Below, in pieces: positions 13,329 through 26,345 of a DNA stretch of 64,000 bases. A program made the translations under genes and the position numbers. Below the pieces are notes generated by a model, which saw only the letters and a program-made list of their open reading frames with translations, ran no database searches and was not told the DNA's origin. The number at the start of each line of letters is the position of its first letter. Positions within the stretch are counted from its first letter, which is position 1. Location: positions 9,486,001 through 9,550,000 of the forward strand of contig CP075493.1 of the NCBI GenBank assembly GCA_021613535.1, written 5' to 3'. The stretch comes from Adineta vaga (Eukaryota > Rotifera).

Positions 13329-15209
13329 TTAAAACCGTGCAATTGGTATAGATGAATATTTGAAAGAATTCGTTCGATGCAAATGTTGAGATTCATTTAG
13401 ATCTGATTGCATAGTTGTACTTCTTAACATATCAAGTACAGGTGTTTTTCTCAATCGAGAATCTAAAGTAATACCAATATTAATACGTGGACTTCGTCGT
13501 TGTTCATCAACTGTATTCAATAAATCACTATCATCAAATTCCCAATCAAATGTTGAATGTTGTCTGATTGTTCTATGAGTTGGTTGTTGTGGTTGTTGTT
13601 GTTGTGTAAGATTATTAGTTAATAATTGATCGGCTAATGGAACAGATTTTGGTCGCAATGTTCCTCCTGTCTTTATCTTCGATTGTTCAAATTGTGCTAT
13701 TAGATGTTTAACATTTTGTGAATGAATCGATGATTGATTTTTTAATAGAAATGTATTGAGATAACTAGTTGAAGATTGACTTGTTGAAGTTTCTGAATCT
13801 ACACGAGGTGAATCGACTTCATAAGAAACATCGTAATCATCATTATTGAATATCGATGATTGAAAATGTTGCGTTGATATAGGACGCGTTTGATTGAGTT
13901 TTTTAATACTATTCATTGATGAATAACATCGAGTAGTAAGATCTGTATTGAATATTCGTGGTTCACTTTCGTATAAAGACGGTTTCTGAGAAACATGTGA
14001 AAGTACTAAAAATAACAAATAGTTTTAATTGAATATCTATTAGTGAGTAAACAAGGTACGGTTTTCTGCTACGACAGCAATTATTCGATCTAATAGGGAC
14101 AAATTCTAACCTGTTCTTTGTTCTTGTTGTTGTTTTAATCGCGTATTAATTTCACTTTTAGTGGCTGATCGAACTGATATACTATTCGTTTTATAAGCAG
14201 AATTTTGATGAACTGTTCGTTTGATTTCATTCGATGATATTGAACTACACTGGCCTGAATCATTTGATGAATGACTTTGAACATCAATATCATTATTAAT
14301 TGGATTGATTTGAGACATATTTGACTTTAATAATTGTATTGAAGGATCACTACTGTCACCAAAACCACTGTCATTTGGATGAAGAAATGATTTGTTTAAT
14401 AATAAAGATTCTTTTGTATTAGATGATTTATGATGTAAACATAAATGAAGAAGATTTCCATCTGGATCATGAATATAATATTCAAATTTATTTATTGTAA
14501 ATAATTTTCTTGTATATTCGTGAAGAAAATGATTTAAATTATTTAATCGAAATTTTAAATAAGCACCTTGTGATATTGTATAAGATTCAATTGATGGTGA
14601 ATATTTAATAGAAAATTGATAGAGTATTTTTGGATGTGTGGATGATGATGACGACGAAGAAGAAGAAGATGGAAGATAGAATAGAGCAAAACCTGATTTA
14701 CTTGAATCAGGATGACGTTGAAATAAATGTTTATAAAATTTGATCATATTATCAAAATTTTTTGTAAAAATATTAAAACGAATAATAATTTGTCGATTAA
14801 AAGGAATATGTGAAATAGACCAGAGAGGTAATAAATGAGATAATTCATAATAATCTTGTCTTGCTAATATATGTCGATATTCATCAAGTAATTCAATTTT
14901 ATGATGAAAATTCCAAATATTAATCGATTTGAAAAATTCTTTTTTACTATGTTGTTTAAAAATGTCATCAGTAACGAAAATAACACAACTTAATGATTGA
15001 CATTGAATAGGATTTTTTGATCGTAATGTTGAACTTGTAAATGAACCAAAATAAGTACTTGGTTGAATCTGACGTTCGACAAAAAGAAAAGTTTGATCAG
15101 CTATAGAACATGAACGAAGTAAACTGGTGATAGCAGATGCAATCTCATCAGATTCATTACAACCAATTTTAAGAATAAGTTCACATGGAGATTGATGATC
15201 GTTGATCAT
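13329..15209 (-). CDS. FAM124-family protein (glyoxalase/VOC-like fold)
   Basis: Two exons (15209-14111 and 14005-13329) join in phase 1 across a donor GTTAGA and an acceptor TTTTTTAG, giving 591 aa. The N-terminal 260 residues match the FAM124 domain: LLPLWSISHIPFNRQIIIRF, then a helix with KFYKHLFQRHP, then YQFSIKYSPS, ending HDPDGNLLHLCLHH. FAM124A/B belong to the vicinal-oxygen-chelate superfamily and their biochemical role is not established. The position that is a metal-ligand Glu in catalytic VOC enzymes (GN-x-x-E-L) is His here, so ordinary glyoxalase chemistry is unlikely. A Ser run (about residues 180-190) interrupts the domain. The C-terminal half is Ser/Gln-rich and probably disordered. 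No signal peptide or TM is seen, so it should be cytosolic or nuclear. Confidence 0.75.
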
Positions 15210-16221
15210 CTAGAATGAAAAACAAATTCTTTACTAGCTCATCGTTTTATTTTCTATAGAATTTGATATAAGAACATAGTACTCATACGTCTGTATATAT
15301 GGACATAGAACTGATGCACTCGCAGACACGATCAAGTTTTGTTCATGATGCGTGATGCGATAATTGCAGACGGAGGGAATAGAGAATAAAAATGGGAGCT
15401 GTATGTTATAATGACGCGTCAGTAAATGGTAACACAAATGTTGCTTAGTCTCTTCTTGCTTGTTTATATTTGATCAGATTGAACAGTCATATCGATCTAA
15501 TTGTATGTAGGGAAAAAAAGATGCTACAAACTAGATTTTAACTGTCTCTCATATATGTATATAAATAAAATAACAAATTCTTTCTTTTTTTCTTCTTGTA
15601 TTTATTCAGTCTAGTACTCATAAATTGAAAAACGAATCTAAAATAAAAACAATCCTAGATTGAATTTCTTTGAATTCGTCAGAACTATGTTGTTTATCTA
15701 ACCTCAATTCTTTACATGAACGAATGATAAGTATAGCTTTGTCTCTATCACTTCTATTCGAAACATCACAAATTGATGTGATGAATCTTTAGAACAAATG
15801 ACAAGCAGATGATTCATGAATGAACAGGAGAAGGAGGAGGCGGAGGAGGAGAAAAAGATAAAGAAGGTCAATGATCATGTTCGTCATACTTATAATTATC
15901 AATGAACTCAAAAATTTTCCTATCTCGATCGATCGGAATATATCTATCATCTTAGTTAGATTGTATAAAATCGATCTTAACTAAAAGAAAATGACCTTCA
16001 TGTTTAATCAAGTCGTGTCTAGTTTACCAATCAGACATTTCGTTTCTTATGTTGCTTTAACTTACTTTACTGTGCTAAAGCACGCACATATTTAAAACAA
16101 GAACAATACCGTTTGTTCCTTTTCTATTACAGCTCAACTCATACTGGCACGGAACACTCGATTTTACTCAAGTGTACACGTATCGCTTCAAGAAACAAAG
16201 AGAAATGAAAGTGAAAGAGGT

Positions 16222-16242
16222 AGAGAGAGAGAGAGAGAGAGA
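16222..16242. repeat. (GA)n microsatellite
   Basis: Uninterrupted AG dinucleotides in intergenic DNA; shorter GA tracts follow near 16851 and 17062. Confidence 0.9.
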
Positions 16243-17640
16243 AGGAAGAACGCAAACATCGCATCTGGTGGTCGTCATCCACATGATACCCTTCTTGTCA
16301 TTTTTACTCCAATTACTTTATCAAATAGCATCAAGACGACTGGTCAAGTATAACCATAAATGTAATCAAGACATATTTACACAATAGAAGAGATTTTAAC
16401 GACAAGGTTATTTGAACATATCAATTCAATTATTTTTATTTCAGCTTCAACATCAGATTGATTACACTATGTATTTAAATAGAAGTATTTAACATGTCTA
16501 AACGACATTTCTTTTTTTTTTCTTCATCGTTTTTTATTCATGAAGATTTATTGAACTGTATAATGTCCAACCTACCTTGATTGATTATTATTCATGCAAG
16601 TTGCTTGATTAGAAATCTATATTATTTACTGAACGATGCATCTCTTTTACAAGAGTAATATCCCATAACATTGTTGCATAAGTCTTCCAGTAAAAGGCAA
16701 ATGCGAATACACGTTTATGTCTGTTTGTTCCACCTGCCACTAATGCCTCTCCCTCCCTCTCGTTTTTGCTCTCATTTTTATGTAATACGTATATTCAAGA
16801 GAGTCGATCAGTCATCATCTCCATCATATGATGCATTTAACAGAAGAAAGAGAGAGAGAGAGAACATACTATTAACGCATAGTAACGACGTAAGTTTCTT
16901 TGTTCATAAAAACGAAAGAAAAAAAGGGTGTGGTAAAATACTTGAAAACTATAAATACAATTAAAATAATTGACACGATATCTAATAAACGTAGATTTCC
17001 ATTTAAATATATCGGAAAAGAAAACATTAAATCAAATATGTTCATTTCAGTATCACGAAAAGAGAGAGAGAGAGAAAGAGAAATCATCTTTGATCTTTCT
17101 ATTGTTATTGTTAATGTTTAGTTAAGGCTTCACAAATCGTTGAACATTATTCTATTGAATTTTGAATAACATACGATGAATCTCTTTTTCTTTTCCAATG
17201 ACACTTATAGACGAAAGAAGACCATATGTTTATTACATCATTCAATGTACAATAGAAAAAGTTAACTGACTTCAATCGAATCAATCATAAACAACTGTGC
17301 TTATCCTTCTTATCAGAAGAAAATGGAGAACACTTCTGATACTTGTAATTATTTGTCGAGAAGTTGGATCATTTCAAACATGAATACTTTCATAATCATG
17401 ACATTTTCAGAAGTTAAATTTATATTTTTATATTTGATCATATCATTTGTCAATTATTATGCTGCAGTTCCTTTTTTTTCTTCTTCTCTGACAAATTTAA
17501 AATATTTGATTCATATGAAGAAAAGGAACTCAAATGTTTAGAGTCAATATAATTATATGAAAATTTCTGGGGAAGGGGTTAAGATCATTATGAAAGTTGA
17601 TACTACTTGACTAATTTTTATTTATTTATATCAGATAAAC

Positions 17641-17658
17641 ATATATATATATATATAT
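17641..17658. repeat. (AT)n microsatellite
   Basis: Pure AT dinucleotide run upstream of the EGF gene; a similar run is at 17780-17799. Confidence 0.85.
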
Positions 17659-17779
17659 TAATCCTTATTCTAATAAAACATTAGTATTATCATCAAATAA
17701 TAAATCCTTCTGTTTAACAGAAAGAAAAACCTTGTGGAGAAATATTTGTATAGTATCAGAAGATTTACCATTTTTATGC

Positions 17780-17799
17780 ATATATATATATATATATAT
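17780..17799. repeat. (AT)n microsatellite
   Basis: Pure AT/TA run about 50 bp upstream of the start codon of the EGF gene, so it lies in the promoter or leader. Confidence 0.85.
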
Positions 17800-17846
17800 G
17801 AAGAAAGTACCAAATAATCATTACGCTTTGATTTTGTCCATTGAAA

Positions 17847-20239
17847 ATGTTCAATACACGAATCAATTTAATTGTTCTAAGTATTTTTGCTTGTTTACTT
17901 GTACAAGTAACGAGTGATACGCAATCTCGTAAGAATTTTATCAAAATTAAACATTCAATTCGATCAATGATAGTTTTCTTTCTGTTTTTCTAGCTAATAT
18001 CGATGAAGATACGGGTTGTCCATTAAATGTCAATCATGTGTGTGATTTATGTGCTGCTGATCAAAATCGTTTAGGATGCTATTGTGAACTTGAGAGTGGA
18101 GATGAAATTGTTACTGCTAGCATTTTTACTCCATGTCCAGCTGGTGAGAATGTGAAGATAGATCTAATCAATATTCTTTTTTCTTTTGTTCCATAGACAT
18201 TGTCGATCCATGTAACAATAATTCATGTAAAAATGGTGCAGCATGTGTTCGTGATGGTTTAGCAAGTTATAAATGTAACTGTACGGCTGGTTTTGGTGGA
18301 CAACTTTGTAATGAAACATTACCAAGTATGAAAATTATTTCGGAATGAAAGAAACAAAATAAAATTTGATTATTGAATTGTTTAATAGAATGTGCAGATG
18401 CAAATATTCGATGTCCAAATGCTGAATGTATTGAAACAGCTAATACCAATATACCTGTTTATTGTCAATGTTATGATGGAACACGACGTGATCCACGAAC
18501 GAATGATACATGTCCATTGAGTTAGTTATTTTAAAATTCAATCAGTAGAGAAATATTTATATTTTCTTAATAGGTCCATGTTATGAGAGAGATAGTGAAG
18601 TATCTGTATGTAAAAATAATGGTACATGTCGAATTTTTAACAATGCACCTATCTGTGAATGTACTGGAGGTTTTGCTGGACAAAATTGTACAAAAGCACT
18701 ACGAAGTAGATCGAAATTTGTTTTCTTCATAAATGATATTTTGAATGAATTTCAATACGATTTTTTAGGACCACTTTGCGAACAATTTCCAAATGTTTGT
18801 GGAGAAGGTAGATGTCAACAATCAATAACACCACCGTTTTATACATGTAATTGCGGTAATCATCCAAATACATTCGGTAAAAATATCAGTGAATTAACAA
18901 AATGTGAAGAAAGTAAGAGAATATTTTATTCGAACAAATTTTGCTTGAAATCAATAGAATAGGTGGTTGTTATTCAACGAATCCCTGTCAAAATGGTGGA
19001 ACATGTAGTAATAAAGGCAAAGGAGCCTTTATTTGTCAATGTTCATCACGTTTTACTGGTCTTAAATGTGAAAAAAATTGTAAGATACGATTTCAAGAAA
19101 GAAAAAAAATCATTTATTGACAAAAGGATGTCCTTTTTTGTGTTTATTGCAGCCGCTTGTTTTAGTAATCCATGTTTAAATAGAGGAGTTTGTGAAGCAT
19201 TCAATGAAACAGCCTTCTTCTGTACTTGTCCACCATATTTCACTGGTCAAAGATGTGATGTACCTGTCCCTGGTAGGAGAAGATTTTCTTCTAACATTTA
19301 TTTCGCTAAAACTTGCAAGTTGCATTTAGATCCATGTCTTGGAAAGAATTGTGGTCCTTATGGAGTATGTCGTGATATTCGTGGTAGTGGTGTATGTGAA
19401 TGTAGTGATGGATTTCATCATGATAACTCGCCCTGTCAAAGTAAATATTCAATGAACTTTTCGGATGAAAGTTTTACTTAATAATTGTTTAATTAAGATC
19501 CATGTTTGAATAAAACTTGTGCTCCAGGTGTTTGTACACAAAAGAAAAATGCTACTTATCAAGCTATTTGTTCATGCCCTGTATATCGTAAAGGAGATTC
19601 ATGTGAATTACCAAATGGTATAGTTGTTAATCTGATGAAAAGATCAATTGATGTATATATAATACATTTCATTCAACTATTTAGATATATGTCGACAAAC
19701 TCCACCATGTGGTGGTGGTTATTGTAAACCAAATTATGCATCTGTTCGTGGTTATTCATGTGTTTGTGAAGGAGGCGTTGTTAAAACAGAACCATGTCCA
19801 TTTTCAAAAAGTGAATTTTATTTTCTATAGAACAACTAAAGATCAACGTGAACTTGTTCTTTTTTTTTTATTGATTTTCAGCTTGTGCAATTAAAGATTG
19901 TGGCATGCAAGGTGTTTGTGTAGAAACCGATGGTATTATTGTACCACCTAGTAATAGACCAATCTATTACGTTTGTTCTTGTAAGAACGGATACATCAGT
20001 TCCGGAAATTGTGATGGTAAGATTTCAAGAGAGTAGGGTATGAGAAAATAAATCGATTCAATCCTTTCTCTTTGATTAGATGTACTGGCCCACAAATGTT
20101 AACAGCCAACTCACGTTGTGGACCAGAAGGTGCAGCATATCCAAGTCGTAATCCAAATAATCCATTTGGCTGTTGGTGTAATAATGGTACACACATACCA
20201 GAAATTGAAGAAGATGGTCCAGCACAATATTGTGTTTAA
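17847..20239 (+). CDS. secreted protein with about ten EGF-like modules
   Basis: Exon 1 (ATG 17847) encodes a signal peptide with core LIVLSIFACLLVQV and ends at a GTAAGA donor near 17928. Exon 2 is a short Cys-rich lead (CDLCAADQNRLGCYC). About ten exons follow, each coding one EGF-like module, for example NPCQNGGTC...FTGLKCE near 18970-19075 and NPCLNRGVC...FTGQRCD near 19165-19260. The junctions I checked are phase 1, as in shuffled EGF exons. A last Cys-containing block ends in AQYCV and stop at 20237-20239. No TM segment is seen, so it is predicted to be extracellular. At the last junction the obvious 63-nt intron (GTAAGA at about 20016) leads to an early stop. A donor 16 nt further on (GTAGGG, 47-nt intron) restores the long frame. 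Individual EGF partners or ligands cannot be named. Confidence 0.8.
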
Positions 20240-20458
20240 ATCAAGATTTTCTTCGAATACACTGACATAATAATGATCATTTTATTAACACATAATAAAT
20301 AAACTTCTGTAATTTTCGAAATTATTTCGAATATCTTGATTGACCGCAAAAGAGAATTATTCTGATAAAACAAAAATGTCTGTGAATTTATTTCGTTAAC
20401 AAAAAATGTAAAACAGAATCAAAACGGAATGTTCAATAACTATTCTTTTGATTGTCAA

Positions 20459-21953
20459 TTAAAAACGTGTGCGAATCCATTTATCAAGTTTACTATTAAA
20501 TAGCTTTTCTTTGAGACCTTTACGAAAATTTCGCGTACACCAGAATCCCATGATCATTGAAATAATATGAGCAAGAAGATTTGCTGATATACACACATAA
20601 AGTACATGAAGGATTGGTACTAAATCTACAGGAGGTTTTGCTGTCGTTGTACTTGACATTGTTGTTGCTGTTGTTGTTGAATAAGGAGATATGTCGATAG
20701 AATGTTCCACTGTCTATAATAATTCAGATTCCGATCAAGTTTTCAAAAAACATATAAAATCAAAACATACGGTATAAAGACTATAACCCAAAAAGCCCAG
20801 TTGATATAATGAAAGTACATAAAACACAAAAACTAATTTATAATTTTCTAAACGAACCTACATAAAAAAATAAAAGGCAATTTTAAAACATATCTTTGCA
20901 TATATCTTACCATACCAATACCCACACCTAGCCATAATAATGTCAATGGAATACCAATACTAAGAAAAGCAGTATCTAACTGTTTGTATCCCGTATAATT
21001 GTATAAATTAAGTATTAGTGATGAAATCTTCATGAATAATAGATTATTACAGTTATAAAACTTATGCAACGAAAACTTACCGAAAGCATTGTAGTAAGAC
21101 GCATGACACAATCAAATGTATTATAGATTCGTAATGGACGACGTTCTTCTGTGAATGCTCCGAAGAGGCTATAAAAAAGTTTGATATTATTATTTTCTTA
21201 CTAAAATCAAAGAAAATCAACCGTTTAGAAAATTCATCTCGTTGATAATCTTTAATTACAACGATTGTCAAAGGAATAAAGCAAATATTAAATACAATGG
21301 TAAATATCAATCGAGCCTAGAAGAAGAACGATCTAGTAGAATTTCTTATGAAAAATATACAAATATTTACTAGTCGAATTTCTGGTTGAGTATCACGTGT
21401 ATCTGAAGGTCGATTTCTCCTAGCAACATAATGTGCAATAACATAGATAGTTAAAATAACAGCACTGATAAAAAACGCGACAATATCACTAATACGTTGA
21501 TAAAAGATGCCAGTGATTAGAAATAGAAGAAGAAAAACTAAATAAAATCATATGGTATCATATGTGTTGTAAAGTAGTTTATTTTACCAGAATGAACAAG
21601 AATTAAAATACCATAGGCTACTTCTGGATCAATTAATGAACCACCTATGCTGATAAGACGAGCAATAGTTAAACCATCGGTAACCAATGCAGCAAGAATA
21701 CCAAGAGTAAGAAATGTATATTCATACCAACGAATATTTCTCAAACTACGATGCTGTAAAAATAAGAATAGAAAAATAAAAACAAAATTTACAATATTTT
21801 ATCTGTTACTGTTCCGAGAAAACCACTTTCATCAATTGCACTTTCAGCAGAAATCTTTAAACCACCTGAAAATATTGTTGTTCGTCCTGACTACAAATTC
21901 GAAAAAAAATCTATATTCAATCAGTTTTTTCGATTTTGTTACATTACATCCAT
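20459..21953 (-). CDS. seven-TM protein of unknown family
   Basis: About nine small exons. The start is taken at ATG-GAT (21953), directly followed by a GTAATG donor. The next exon (near 21891-21811) reads SGRTTIFSGGLKISAESA. Hydrophobic segments follow in order: RWYEYTFLTLGILAALV, YGILILVHSGFLLLFLITG, IVAFFISAVILTIYVIAHY, LIFTIVFNICFIPLTIVV, TAFLSIGIPLTLLWLGVGI, LVFVLYVLSLYQLGFLGY and LHVLYVCISANLLAHIISMI, which makes seven. A Thr-rich loop (TTTATTMSSTTTAK) precedes the last TM, and a basic tail ends it. No rhodopsin-type E/DRY or NPxxY motif is seen. I do not recognise the family. The first two-residue exon is the least certain part. Confidence 0.6.
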
Positions 21954-22601
21954 GTATTCTCTTTGATTGTTGACGTTCTGTAGTATAAGACACTATCAAG
22001 ACTCAACTAGTTTATCTATTGACAAACAATAAAAATGAAAAAAAAAAGAGAGAAAGGTTTGCATTTCATTTTTTATCTCTACTGTAGGTCAAAAATCAAA
22101 TCGAATGATAAAGTGTGCATAAATAAGACCATGGAACAAACTGGTATATTCCAAAAGTAACGGAATAGAATCATACGTAAATAATGATCAGTCGTTGCAT
22201 GAAAAATCTATTCTTATCGTTGTAATATTAATTAACGTCAAAATAACAAATAACAGTTGTTTTCCAGATATTTTTTTTTAATTGACTGTAAAAAACGAGT
22301 AATCATACGTTGATTAATTTGCAGCATAACACTTCACATCTTTTTTACTCCATCAAACTGATAATTATTAAGGATTCATGCATCGTTGTCGCTCGTTATT
22401 TCAAATTGATATTTTTCAGCATAAGTTCAGTAGAGAAAAGAGTGCACTTGTATGAAAATATAAGTCAATTAGTTTGACATAACGTTTCCGAGAAGCAATT
22501 TTTTTCAAATATAATTATTTAGATGTACGTAAGTACATTCTCAAACAAGGATTTTACTTTTATTACAGATGAAAATACTAACAACAAAACAAGAGAAATA
22601 A
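21954..22601. other. intergenic
   Basis: Gap between two minus-strand membrane-protein genes; it should hold the promoter of the seven-TM gene and the 3' end of the GPCR gene. Nothing else is supported. Confidence 0.5.
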
Positions 22602-23705
22602 TTAAAATTCTGTTTGTTGGACATTGCTTTTCGATAATAGAATAAGAGTTTTGTGTTTTGAGCTCAGTTTTGGTGTATAACAAGCAGCATATTTCTTATG
22701 ATCAAAACTTGTTGACGTAAGACTAGATCGATGACATCGACATTTACAAAGAGAATATAATGCATAACGAAAACGACGTCCACTTAAACAATAAATAAGA
22801 AAATTTGTACAAAAATTCAAATCTTTTAATAGTTCACAAAATGAACGAATGATTATATAGATTTCAAACGCTTTCTGCGTAAAACATAAATGAAATGGTA
22901 AACCCCATCTTGCAATAATATCTACAATTGTAAATGGAACAAAATCAATAATAAACATTACTGTAACAATTAATAACATAAGTGTTAATTGATTTTCATT
23001 GAATTTAATCCGACGTTTTTGATGAAACGAACTATTTTCTACTAAACCGTTTCGTCGAAGAAATGCTCGTTTTACTGTACATACAGTCAATAAATTACCA
23101 ATAATAACAATCGTTAATGGAATATAACAATAACAAAATTCCGTTATTGTCTTATTTATATTTCTGTACGAAGCCCAATTTACTTTTGGATGACAACGTT
23201 TCGTTTGTTTGATTGATTGATCAATAGGTATAATTAAAATTCGTGCAGAAAATAGAATTGCTAATGTTGCTATAATGCAAATTGTAATTCGAGCACGATA
23301 AGCAGAAACAAATTTCTTTCGATGAAATGGAAAAAGAACTACAGATGTACGTTCAATTGTTATAGCAACAATTGTCCATATAGATAAAAGTACAGTAGCT
23401 TCACCGCATGAAATTAATATCGTACAAAATGATGGATAGTAATATTTGGATGTTTTATTTTGATAGGAAAGAAATTTAAATAAAAGAACTAATGTATCCG
23501 AAATAGCTAAGGATTTAACATAGACAGAAAATGATGAACGATTCAAATGAGAATTCGTTAGAATAACAAGTAATGTTAAAGAATTGCCAGCAAATGCTAA
23601 TAATGGTAAGATATATATTGATATATGACTTGTTGCTTGTGCAAATTGATAGGCTGTAATATTTTCAAATATTATAACATTTGGTTCACATAAAAATTGA
23701 TTCAT
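22602..23705 (-). CDS. rhodopsin-class G-protein-coupled receptor
   Basis: A single-exon 367-aa seven-TM protein. TM1 has the GN motif (FAGNSLTLLVIL) and TM2 has LAISDT (the LAxxD motif). The TM3 end is ERT in place of E/DRY, and Cys residues in ECL1 (SFC) and ECL2 (KRCHP) could form the usual disulfide. TM6 has DFVPFTI. TM7 reads NFCTNFLIYCLSG, so NFLIY stands where NPxxY is expected. An N-linked site (ENIT) lies in the N terminus and a Cys-rich basic tail could be palmitoylated. This pattern resembles the large peptide-receptor (FMRFamide-receptor-like) groups of lophotrochozoans. The ligand cannot be inferred. The lack of introns is common in this class. Confidence 0.9.
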   Translation of the reverse strand: MNQFLCEPNVIIFENITAYQFAQATSHISIYILPLLAFAGNSLTLLVILTNSHLNRSSFSVYVKSLAISDTLVLLFKFLSYQNKTSKYYYPSFCTILISCGEATVLLSIWTIVAITIERTSVVLFPFHRKKFVSAYRARITICIIATLAILFSARILIIPIDQSIKQTKRCHPKVNWASYRNINKTITEFCYCYIPLTIVIIGNLLTVCTVKRAFLRRNGLVENSSFHQKRRIKFNENQLTLMLLIVTVMFIIDFVPFTIVDIIARWGLPFHLCFTQKAFEIYIIIRSFCELLKDLNFCTNFLIYCLSGRRFRYALYSLCKCRCHRSSLTSTSFDHKKYAACYTPKLSSKHKTLILLSKSNVQQTEF

Positions 23706-26345
23706 CTAGAAGAAAGCAAAATTGTTGTTTAGATAGAAGAAAAAAGCATCTTTTACGATCTGTTCGATTATAAAATCTCAAGGATTCATTTAACAAATTC
23801 ATCACATGAAATAGAATACTCATAAGTACCTTTTTAACCACTCTATGTCATCATTGTATATGTTCTTTTTAAAATGCACGCAAATCGCTACTTATTGAAT
23901 GTGCAACAGAGAATATAGACAATGAAATAAAACTATCTTTACTATATTATTACAATGTAGATTGGGGCAACGAATTCTTGCAAATAATTTACCTATATAA
24001 TTAAAGAATTTTTTTTGCTTCGAGAAGTCGTACTATTGTATTCTGAAAATAAGAGGGAAAAGGTAGTAATCATCATACCATGCTTCTCATTCATTATTAT
24101 AATGAAATATTTAGATGACGTTGATATTTCGTGACAGAATCATTCAAAAATGTCAATTGAATAGTTCAAAGAATAGAAACCACACTAAATATATAGAATG
24201 AAAGAAAAAAAAATCATTACATTTATTTGAAAACTTTCTTGAAACTAATTTATATTTAAGAGTATTCAATCGAAGAAGTTGACTTTAGACTATCTAATGA
24301 ACAGAATAAAACAAGAAAGTTTCCATCTTGATGAGAACGATATTTTATGCTCAATCAGCCCACACAGAACGGAGAATGATCTAAATAAGAAAAGCTGAGT
24401 AATTGAAGACAACATTTGCCAATTATTTTCTGTAGCTGAATACTACAAAGGGAAAGAAAAAGGAAAAGGATTTTTTGTATTCATGAAAGCATGAACTCAA
24501 TATTCTGCGCAAAACTAGGTAGAAAACTTTTCTTTGTCCTCATGAAGCGTGATCAAAATGAGATTTTATTGATTCGTTAATATGTTGAGGAGGGAAGATC
24601 TCTGAAAATTCAAGTGCAAACCGAAATACTTGCCTGAATGAGAATGCAAATGAAACAATATATCGAGAACGGTTGAATGAATTGAGGTGAAATTTTGTTC
24701 AGACGTATATCTGAGTATCATCTACTTGTCATCAGAGTGTTGTCCTAATATTAAAAAATCTAGTTGCTTAATGATTTATTGACAATGAAAACTGATATTT
24801 GTATGAAAGAAAGCTAAATCAGTGCGTAGACGAACGTGCTTTGCCTTTTTTCTATCGTAAGTTTGTTTGTTAGTCCAGTTGACGAAGTTAATTTAGAAAT
24901 CATTTGAAGTGTCCTATACTTATGTTACATATGATTTCGCGTCCTTAATGAATTACATTGAACAAAATAATTTTTTTAAAATTTTAATACGTTTCTAAAT
25001 CAGTTATTCAAATCATTTTCGTTGGTAATAACGGTTCAGTGTACGGGGAAAATCAGAGATGGGCGTCAAAAATGATGTGACTATATACTGAAGCTGAAAT
25101 ATTTTAGGAATCAAATAGAAGAAATATGACCGAAATATTGATATCATCGTTATTAGCAACAATCATAACAGTCCATTAGGAAGTTGTCAACAACTTATGC
25201 AATGTTATTGTACATATGGTTTGTATAATTTCATTTATCATATTTCCTACAGAAAACAATGAAAATTGAATCATATTTGTTAGATAACAAATGAGAAAGT
25301 TATGGTACATTTGTCTATTATTAGAATTGTTTACTTCGAAGAAATATTTATTGGCTTAATTCGGGAATGTATTAGTTCTCGAAGTGCAAAGTAAAATCGA
25401 GATGAAAAATGAAAGAAAACTCTCTTTCGTCCAATCTATGTACTTTCACTAATCATCTAAACGTAATTCCAAGTTAAAATGATAAGATATTTTTCCTGGT
25501 AGGGAAATGAAATAGTATGTTTTTTTGTACTTTCATAACTTACGAGAAAATCTAATATTTCAGATGAAAACCTACACAGGATAAACTGTTATAATGTATC
25601 AGTTTCTTCGAATAGAAAAGAAACGCAGATTATCACGGTATATTGTTTGATACAATAGTTGATCTTAAATATTCGATGAAGTAAATAAAAGAAAAAAGAG
25701 TGAGAATCAGCTAATTAATTATAGATATTGAATATATTTATTTGGAGTAAAACGAGAACCTCTTATTAAATAACTTGAGATAGATTACTTTTGTGCTTGA
25801 CGGAAGAATTAATACAATAAACAATAATGAATAGCACTGCTACTTTCTTTAGTTTAAAGGAACATTCATATATAACCTTTCATGGCATGTTCAGTTCATA
25901 TAAGTGTTAATATCAAAGAAGAGAATTAAAATAAAAAATTCATGTATTCATATTTAATCAATAGAGAACGCAGAGTAAGTGAATAAATAATTCTCTTGCT
26001 ATTCTCTGGAGACTTTTACAACATTCATTCGTTGTCGCTCATACTAATCAATATAACTTGAATGAATTAACTAGATGTTCCACTTATACAATAGATATTT
26101 AACTGATTTGGATTATATAATCTTAAGATTTTAATTGGGTTCATACGTATCATGTTTTTGACTTCTTATCAAAAACAACTAAAATCATTTAATTGTTATC
26201 AGACATGAGTACATTCTAAAATAAAATGAAGAGGTCTCGAGTTTTCTTGACTGTACTCTTGAAAGGTTCTTAACTCTATTATGAAATTATTTATTATTAG
26301 GAAGTTTCAATTAAAAAAGGAAACATTCTCCTCTTTAGTTTCTTT
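23706..26345. other. 2.6-kb stretch with no gene seen
   Basis: I read both strands for splice-flanked coding stretches, tRNA cloverleafs and long direct or inverted repeats and saw none. It is low-complexity A+T-rich DNA between the GPCR start and the alpha-galactosidase stop. Confidence 0.45.

Larger units (their letters stand above)
15210..17846. other. intergenic, microsatellite-bearing
   Basis: A 2.6-kb gap between the divergent FAM124-like and EGF genes, so both promoters should lie here. It contains GA-rich runs (16222-16242, 16851-16862, 17062-17076) and AT runs (17641-17658, 17780-17799). Several short open frames exist, but none has recognisable protein character. Confidence 0.5.

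Noticed and set aside
16671-17121. Overlapping open frames on both strands (97, 71 and 73 codons)
   Set aside because: Composition follows GA/CT microsatellites and poly-A tracts, with no splice context or recognisable motif.
23706-26345. Possible transposon or decayed gene in the 2.6-kb gap
   Set aside because: No terminal repeats, target duplications or transposase/reverse-transcriptase-like peptide were seen by eye.
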